Positions 24,864 through 29,571 of a stretch of 29,571 nucleotides of DNA are shown one piece after another; the first letter of the stretch is position 1; the number at the start of each line of letters is the position of its first letter. The notes beneath the pieces were generated by a model. It was not told the origin of the DNA, did no database searches, and saw only the letters and a list, made by a program, of their open reading frames with translations. A program made the position numbers and the translations under genes. This DNA comes from Thraustochytrium sp. TN22 (lineage: Eukaryota; Sar; Bigyra; Thraustochytrida; Thraustochytriidae): contig JABLUY010000346.1 in the NCBI GenBank assembly GCA_013306675.1, forward strand, positions 1-29,571. Reading direction: 5' to 3'.

Positions 24864-26534
24864 TCACCAGTGCGCGGGCTTGACCATGAAGAGCTCGCTG
24901 CGCAGGCTGCGCGCCCAGGCCGCGAAGCGAGCGACGCAGGCCATGGCCTGAGTGGCGCTGGTGAAGATGTGAAAGGTGGCGTAGACCTCATACTGGCCCG
25001 GGTTGGCGACGGCCAGCACGGCCTCGGACTCGCGCACATCCCACATGTGACCCTGCTGGCAGGCCTGCATGTAGGAGGCGGGCGGCGCACTTGCTTCGTC
25101 GTCGGCGTCCGCATCGTTGGCGCGAGCGACAGTCTGAGAGGGGAGGGGGGCGACCACCTGCACGCGGCGCGCGTAGGAGTGCAGGCGTTCGGCGACGCGC
25201 ACGTAGCGCTGCATGAGGCGGCGGCGCGCTGTGGGCATCTCGTGCAGGGGCGCGTGGCCGGCGACCTTGGTTTCAAAGTACTGGTCAAGCTTGAGCGAGC
25301 GGTAGACGAGGTGCACAGAGGAGGCGGCCTCGCAGGCCTCGGGTCGCGGGTCGCCCTGAAGGAGCGCCTTTTCGAGGCGGGAGGCGAGGCCGGAGGCGCG
25401 GAGCTGCGAGGCGATCGCGATGCGGCTCTCGGAGCAGAAGTGGAACTGGTCGAGAGACTCGCCAGAGGAGAGCATGAGCAAGCAGAGGTCGTCAGAGACG
25501 TAGGCGGCGTAGGCGTGGAGAAAGCCGGTGGCGTTGAAGGCCGGTAGGCAGAGCGGCGTCCAGGTTTCCTGCGAGCGCAGTTGGCGCGCGCTGCGCACAA
25601 AGTTCATGAGTAGCAGCAGGTCCGAGGCGTGGAGCGGGTGGCGCTTGGGCGATACATGCGCGACGAGCTTGTCGCCGGCGAGCAAAATGGAATAGAGCAG
25701 GTTGGCCTGGCGCGCGGTGGAAAGCGTGGCGACGGCGGCCGCGCGCGCGTCGGGCGCAAGCGCGAGCACTGGCACTGCCTCGAGCAGGATGGCGGGCGAG
25801 GTCTCAGCGAGGTCAACGATACCGCGGAGCTCGGTGCGCGCTCCGCCGAGCATGGCTCGCAGGTCGTAGCCCGGCTTGCGCCGAAAGGTGTCCTGTAGCG
25901 CCGAAAGCGTGAAGTGCACGAGGATCTGGGCATAAATGTACTCGAGCTGTAGCTGGAGATAGCCGACGGGCTCGCCGCTGCGGCACGCGACGGCCAGCAG
26001 CAGCGGACCCCGTGCCGCGAAGACAATGACGAAGTCCGCCCCGGCCCTGATGACCTTGAGGCGGTCGTCCGTCTTGGCAAGCATCGCCTGGAGCAGGCCG
26101 AAGAGCGAGGACAGGCGGAACTCGTCGCCGCCGCTCGAGTAGATGGGTTTGCCGGCGCGGCTCATGACGGCCACGTTCTTGTCCCGCCGCAGCCAGCTTC
26201 GCTCGTCGCGCTCGCGCTCGTCCTCGTCCTCGTCGTCGTCCTCGTGGGCTTGCTTTCCCGCGGTTTCGTCGGCGGTCTGGTCGGCGGTCTGGTCGGCAGT
26301 ACCGTCTGCGGCTTGGCTGGCAGCTCGGTCCGCGGCCCGCACGGCGTCCTCGACCGTGGGGATGACGACGGGCTCCAGCACGGGCTCGCCGGTTGCAGCA
26401 GAGCCACCATGGTGGTCACCTGCTTCATCTTCTTCGTCCACGGAGCCGTCGTCCGGCGGTGGCACCTCTGCGAGCAGTGGCGGAGGTGACTCGGGCGCGC
26501 GGAGCGGCACCGCCGCGCCTGCGTCCGCCTCCAT
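24864..26534 (-). CDS. MON1: Vacuolar fusion protein MON1
   Basis: 556 residues, ATG at 26534 followed by GAGGCG. An in-frame ATG at 26687 would add 51 residues made of Ser/Leu and Arg/Ala microsatellite translation and is judged leader. N-terminus disordered and acidic (1-115) with TADQ repeats (about 80-93) and a DDDEDEDERERD run. The first longin domain starts at about 119 with KNVAVMSRAGKPIYSSGGDE, the hallmark of MON1. Further MON1-like blocks are FVIVFAARGPLLLAVACR, YAQILVHFTLSALQDTF, the second longin part around LLAGDKLVAHVSP, and the C-terminal LFMVKPAHW. MON1 with CCZ1 forms the exchange factor that loads Rab7 (Ypt7) on late endosomes and vacuoles. No intron is seen. Confidence 0.96.
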   Translation of the reverse strand: MEADAGAAVPLRAPESPPPLLAEVPPPDDGSVDEEDEAGDHHGGSAATGEPVLEPVVIPTVEDAVRAADRAASQAADGTADQTADQTADETAGKQAHEDDDEDEDERERDERSWLRRDKNVAVMSRAGKPIYSSGGDEFRLSSLFGLLQAMLAKTDDRLKVIRAGADFVIVFAARGPLLLAVACRSGEPVGYLQLQLEYIYAQILVHFTLSALQDTFRRKPGYDLRAMLGGARTELRGIVDLAETSPAILLEAVPVLALAPDARAAAVATLSTARQANLLYSILLAGDKLVAHVSPKRHPLHASDLLLLMNFVRSARQLRSQETWTPLCLPAFNATGFLHAYAAYVSDDLCLLMLSSGESLDQFHFCSESRIAIASQLRASGLASRLEKALLQGDPRPEACEAASSVHLVYRSLKLDQYFETKVAGHAPLHEMPTARRRLMQRYVRVAERLHSYARRVQVVAPLPSQTVARANDADADDEASAPPASYMQACQQGHMWDVRESEAVLAVANPGQYEVYATFHIFTSATQAMACVARFAAWARSLRSELFMVKPAHW

Positions 26535-26585
26535 GCTGCGCGCTCGCGCGCGTGCCCGCGCGCGCGCTCGCGAGATTGACAACGA

Positions 26586-26608
26586 CAGAGAGAGAGAGAG
26601 AGAGAGAG
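26586..26608. repeat. GA microsatellite in MON1 leader
   Basis: About eleven AG dinucleotides 50-75 bases upstream of the MON1 ATG, read as CT on the coding strand. Confidence 0.8.
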
Positions 26609-26969
26609 CCTTTTGATGAGGGAGCGGTGCCTTCACTGACAGTCGCAGCAAATTGCAGGGCCTGGAAAAAGGCGAACGCGGACCCATGCCCGCCCGCCGC
26701 GTGCCATCACGACGTCGCAATCGGAGAAACGGAGCCTGGGAAGACTCAAAGCTAGCTAACTTAGATAGTTAGGTTTGAAAGTCGGTGCCACAGGCATCAG
26801 GAACCATAGTTACCAGGTAGGATGAATCGTTCTTCGCTGCATCAGGTCCATCCCGACGGACCCATTGCCAGCTAGCTATAGTTGCCAAAGCACTTCGCGA
26901 CGAAATGTTCATCCCCACGAACCTCGCCGGGGTTGCTTCGAGAGGTCAGTTGCCATCGTGATCATGAAC

Positions 26970-27080
26970 AGTCAGGCAGGCAGTCAGTTAGGCAGGCCAG
27001 GCAGGCAGGCAGACAGGCAGGCAGGCAGGCAGGCAGGCAGACAGGCAGGCAGGCAGGCAGGCAGGCAGAGAGACAGACAG
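26970..27080. repeat. GGCA tetranucleotide array
   Basis: More than twenty GGCA units, with GACA and GTCA variants, about 115 bases beyond the zinc-finger gene's stop codon. It is the longest simple repeat of the window. CAGG/GGCA-related tetramers also occur in the 3' flank of the eIF4B-like gene and upstream of CSN1. Confidence 0.9.
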
Positions 27081-27192
27081 AGGAAGCCCTTCAAGCGACG
27101 CAGGGCAGCGTCAGATTCATGATGAGATGCGCGCGTCAGCTTGTTGTGGGCTCTTTGTGCATTGTGAGCTGTGGTGCGCACAGGGACGTCGT

Positions 27193-29307
27193 TCAGGCAT
27201 TGTCGCTTGCGTCGTCGTCAGCGTTGGAGAGAAGGGATGAGGAGGAGGAGGAGGAGTTGAAGAAGGCCTGCTGAGCCAGGCCGAGGTGCTGCTGATTGCG
27301 CTGCTGTTCTTGTCGCAGAGCACCGTCGTGCGGCCCTGGACCCGGCTGCTGCATGTGCTGCATTTGTTCTTGCATTTGTTGCTGCATTTGTTGCTGCATG
27401 GACTGCATTTGCTGCTGCATGGGCTGAATTTGCTGTTGCATGGGCTGCATTTGCTGCTGCATGGTTTGACCTCCTGACTGCGAGTCAAACCGCATCATAG
27501 GTGCCGCCGCGTTGCTAGCCTGAGCGGCAGAGGCCCAGGCGAGACTGGCGCCTGTGAGAGGGACGAAGCCAGCGGGGAAGGTGGCGGGTGGCTGCCCCAG
27601 GGAAGCCGCGCCCCAGGGCTGCTGAAGCATGAGAGGCGTGAAGCTAAGGGGATTGGCTGAGGAGCCGTCAGTACCCGGCATCGGGCCTGCGCCGGTGGCT
27701 GATGAGAGCGTCGGTATGAAGAAGGCGGGCAGAAAACCACCGAGCTGCGCGGCCTGAATGACTGGGCTGGCTTGCAAGTTTTGCGCTGCAGCAAGAGCAA
27801 CGGCAGGACTCTGCATGTTGGCGGGATTGAGCGACGGGTAGAACGAGGTCATCATGTTGCGGAGCATGATGGAATCTGCCTCTTGTTTGCGGCGGCGGAT
27901 ACCCCTCCGCGACACCGGCTTGGAGTCGGAGGCGGAGCGCTGACGCTTGATGCCCGAGGGAGAGTTCTTCCTCCTGCTCCCGTTGTTGTTCTTACTGCTG
28001 TTGTTGTTTGCGCCGGTGCCGTTGCTGTTGTCGTCTACATCGTCCCCCGCCTCGTCGTCGTCGTCGTCGTCGTTGTCGTCGTCGCCGCCGCCGTCGTCGT
28101 CGTCCCGGGCTCGGCCTCGACTGGCTGCTTCATTCTCGTTTTCGCCATAGTGGCCTCGCCGTCGGCCACTTCCGTTGTTACTGCTGGCGCCATGGTTATT
28201 GTTCACGTCGTCGTCAGCACCCATGCCAGCGCCCGTGCCGTCGTCATCACCATCGTCGTCGTCGCCGCCGCCTTCGTCATCAAGGCGATTGCTAGCGCGC
28301 GGGCCAGCGGTGCCGCTGGGCGACCTGGATCCGCCGGCGGTAGTGCCGCTGAGTTGCGTACGGTGCGCTTGGCAGTAGAGAGAGCCGCTCCTGGCAGACT
28401 TGGTGCAGCCGTCGAAGGCGCAGCGGCGGCCGCCGCCGTGCTGCACGCAGGCATCCGTGGAGCCTACGGCGGACTTGGTGCAGCCCTGGTGCACGCAACG
28501 ACGGCCGCCGCCATGGGCGACGCAGAACCTTGACTTGGCGCAGGCTGACTTGAAGCACGATGCCTCGGCGCAGCGACGGCCGCCGCCGTGCGCCTTGCAG
28601 AGGTAGGTGACGAGGGCCGCGCGCATGACGCAGCCCGGGACGCCGCAAGGGCGCGAGACGCCCGCGTGCGCTGGCGCGAACATGATGATGTCGGCGGTGT
28701 GTACGGGGCAGCGGTAGACGCTGCCCGCCGCGGACTTGGTGCAATTGGGAAACTTGCAGCGGTAGCCACCGCCGTGCTGTTTGCAGAAGCGCGAGGGCGC
28801 CTGAGCGAACTTGGCGCAGGTGGCCTCCTCGCAGCGGCGGCGGCCGCCGTGCAGACGGCACCAGTCACAGCCTTCGGTGCGCAGCTTGGTGCATCCCTCG
28901 GCAGCGCAGATCTCCTCCTCTTCATCCTCGGCGGCATCGGCCGCAGAGATCCTTGGCATGGCCGGCGCCGGCGCCGGCGCTGCCGCTGCCGATGACGAGC
29001 GGAGGCCGCCGGCGCTAGCGCCGCCGCCGTCATCCTCGTCTCCCTCGCGGTCCGCGCCCGCGGCGGCACTGCTGCCGTGGCGCTGCTGCCCGTCCTCGAG
29101 GGCGTGCTCCTGCCCCAGCAGCTGGTGCCGCCGCGGCGCCGATGATGGCGGAGATGAGGCCGACGATGCCGGCCCCGCGCCCAGATCTGCAAGACTTGTA
29201 GAATGGTCGGCCTGCTGCCGGGCAGCGGCGGCCGCGGTGCGAGGAGGATGATCTGCGCCTCCTTCTCCGTTGCCGGCAAGCGCGGCCTGCGCGGCGCGCC
29301 TGGGCAT
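27193..29307 (-). CDS. WRKY19-like zinc-finger repeat protein, probable nuclear regulator
   Basis: 704 residues, ATG at 29307; no earlier ATG exists in the frame. Seven tandem zinc knuckles of the form C-x4-C-x10-C-x2-H occupy about residues 134-315, most joined by HGGGRRC. Examples are CEEATCAKF...FCKQH and CTKSAVGSTDACVQH. The fourth is set apart by a 15-residue linker. This is the WRKY19-like finger abundant in oomycetes, labyrinthulids and some algae. The middle (about 325-490) is disordered, with Asp and Asn runs. A basic stretch follows (about 490-525, SGIKRQRSASDSKPVSRRGIR cut short here) that can act as a nuclear signal. The C-terminus is hydrophobic, Gln-rich (MQQQMQPMQQQ) and ends in a Ser run and DDDASDNA. 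The layout suits a transcription factor with a Gln-rich activation region, but DNA binding by this finger is not established. Confidence 0.85.
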   Translation of the reverse strand: MPRRAAQAALAGNGEGGADHPPRTAAAAARQQADHSTSLADLGAGPASSASSPPSSAPRRHQLLGQEHALEDGQQRHGSSAAAGADREGDEDDGGGASAGGLRSSSAAAAPAPAPAMPRISAADAAEDEEEEICAAEGCTKLRTEGCDWCRLHGGRRRCEEATCAKFAQAPSRFCKQHGGGYRCKFPNCTKSAAGSVYRCPVHTADIIMFAPAHAGVSRPCGVPGCVMRAALVTYLCKAHGGGRRCAEASCFKSACAKSRFCVAHGGGRRCVHQGCTKSAVGSTDACVQHGGGRRCAFDGCTKSARSGSLYCQAHRTQLSGTTAGGSRSPSGTAGPRASNRLDDEGGGDDDDGDDDGTGAGMGADDDVNNNHGASSNNGSGRRRGHYGENENEAASRGRARDDDDGGGDDDNDDDDDDEAGDDVDDNSNGTGANNNSSKNNNGSRRKNSPSGIKRQRSASDSKPVSRRGIRRRKQEADSIMLRNMMTSFYPSLNPANMQSPAVALAAAQNLQASPVIQAAQLGGFLPAFFIPTLSSATGAGPMPGTDGSSANPLSFTPLMLQQPWGAASLGQPPATFPAGFVPLTGASLAWASAAQASNAAAPMMRFDSQSGGQTMQQQMQPMQQQIQPMQQQMQSMQQQMQQQMQEQMQHMQQPGPGPHDGALRQEQQRNQQHLGLAQQAFFNSSSSSSSLLSNADDDASDNA

Positions 29308-29571
29308 GAGCGCCGGCGCGCAAGCTCTGCCTCTCGGCCGCTCGCGCGCGCGGTGGCCCGCGCGCGCGCCCCGGGACAGGCCGAGCTCGAGGATCAACAG
29401 ATGCCCTCGGCGTCGTCAACGATGATGATGATGCAGATGATGTAGGTGATGATGATGATGATGATGCTGGCCGCCTGCGCCCCGATCGCTGCGACCGCCT
29501 GCGCGATGTGCGCGCCCTACTGGATGCGCCGCGGGCGCCCCCGCGGGCGCCGGCGCCGCCCGCCGCGCGCG
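29308..29571. other. Upstream region of zinc-finger gene; possible start of a divergent gene
   Basis: A plus-strand frame open from before 29403 to the window end reads an Asp run and then a coding-like segment (AGRLRPDRCDRLRDVRALLD) but has no ATG inside the window. Another plus frame starts with a Met run at 29449 and reads an Ala-rich segment. Neither can be judged without the next kilobase. Confidence 0.25.
29419..29466. repeat. GAT microsatellite
   Basis: About fifteen ATG/GAT units with GCA and GTA interruptions, 110-160 bases upstream of the zinc-finger gene's start codon. Confidence 0.85.

Larger units (their letters stand above)
26535..27192. other. Intergenic: MON1 promoter and 3' flank of zinc-finger gene
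   Basis: Next to MON1 is a leader with alternating CG (26540-26575) and a GA run. A moderately AT-rich stretch with CTAACTTAGATAGTTAG-type short inverted repeats lies near 26757-26773. The large GGCA array follows at 26970-27080. No gene is seen. Confidence 0.5.

Noticed and set aside
26535-26687. Longer MON1 start at 26687
   Set aside because: The 51 extra residues are translated GA and CG microsatellites, and MON1 proteins normally begin with an acidic disordered tail as found from 26534.
26970-27080. Possible Cys/Leu/Pro repeat protein from the GGCA array
   Set aside because: It is a simple tetranucleotide repeat that is open in all frames by nature, and no flanking coding sequence supports it.
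1-29571. tRNA, rRNA or transposable element
   Set aside because: I looked for T-loop GTTCRA with matching arms, conserved rRNA blocks, reverse transcriptase or transposase motifs and long terminal repeats, and found none. By-eye scanning could miss degenerate copies.

Overview
This 29.6 kb window is nuclear DNA of a GC-rich, gene-dense microbial eukaryote, most likely a thraustochytrid (Labyrinthulomycete, stramenopile). The reasons are: monocistronic genes on both strands with few, short GT-AG introns; very GC-rich third codon positions with Ala, Gly and Ser runs; ciliary genes, which fits zoospores; and a seven-finger WRKY19-like zinc-finger protein of the kind abundant in oomycetes and labyrinthulids. 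The taxon is inferred from family content only. No rRNA, tRNA, transposon or CRISPR was recognised.

Layout, left to right. A 5'-partial TIR-domain gene (1-825, +). A doubtful minus-strand gene or pseudogene with two in-frame TGA codons (1241-1882) diverges from a hypothetical gene (2029-2997, +). An eIF4B-like protein with two RRMs (3368-4621, -). A two-exon gene fusing an F-box-like N-terminus to an EGLN/Skp1-type prolyl 4-hydroxylase (5743-8085, -). A 2.1 kb GC-rich gap with a 10-bp tandem array leads to a membrane RING-CH E3 ligase with a ubiquitin-like N-terminus (10217-11368, +). Importin-alpha (12419-14062, -) diverges from an orphan NPPF-motif methyltransferase (15014-16204, +). A cyclic-nucleotide-gated K+ channel (16606-19371, -) diverges from a sperm-tail PG-rich repeat protein (20028-21911, +). 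COP9 signalosome subunit 1 (22054-23625, -) diverges from an LC8-type dynein light chain with one intron (24232-24671, +). MON1 (24864-26534, -) and the WRKY19-like zinc-finger protein (27193-29307, -) close the window.

The genes form no operon. Several belong to shared cell systems: ubiquitin and cullin control (F-box/P4H, RING-CH, CSN1), cilium (PG-rich repeat protein, LC8), endolysosomal trafficking (MON1), nuclear import (importin-alpha) and translation (eIF4B). The points most worth a second look are the F-box/prolyl-hydroxylase fusion, the thrice-repeated RGWF motif of the methyltransferase, the minus-strand reading frame with two TGA codons, the 10-bp array with its 20-bp higher-order unit, and a tandem duplication across the 3' end of the channel gene. 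Intergenic gaps hold many microsatellites, two G-quadruplex-prone tracts, hairpins and a TGCACGGG motif shared by two promoter regions.
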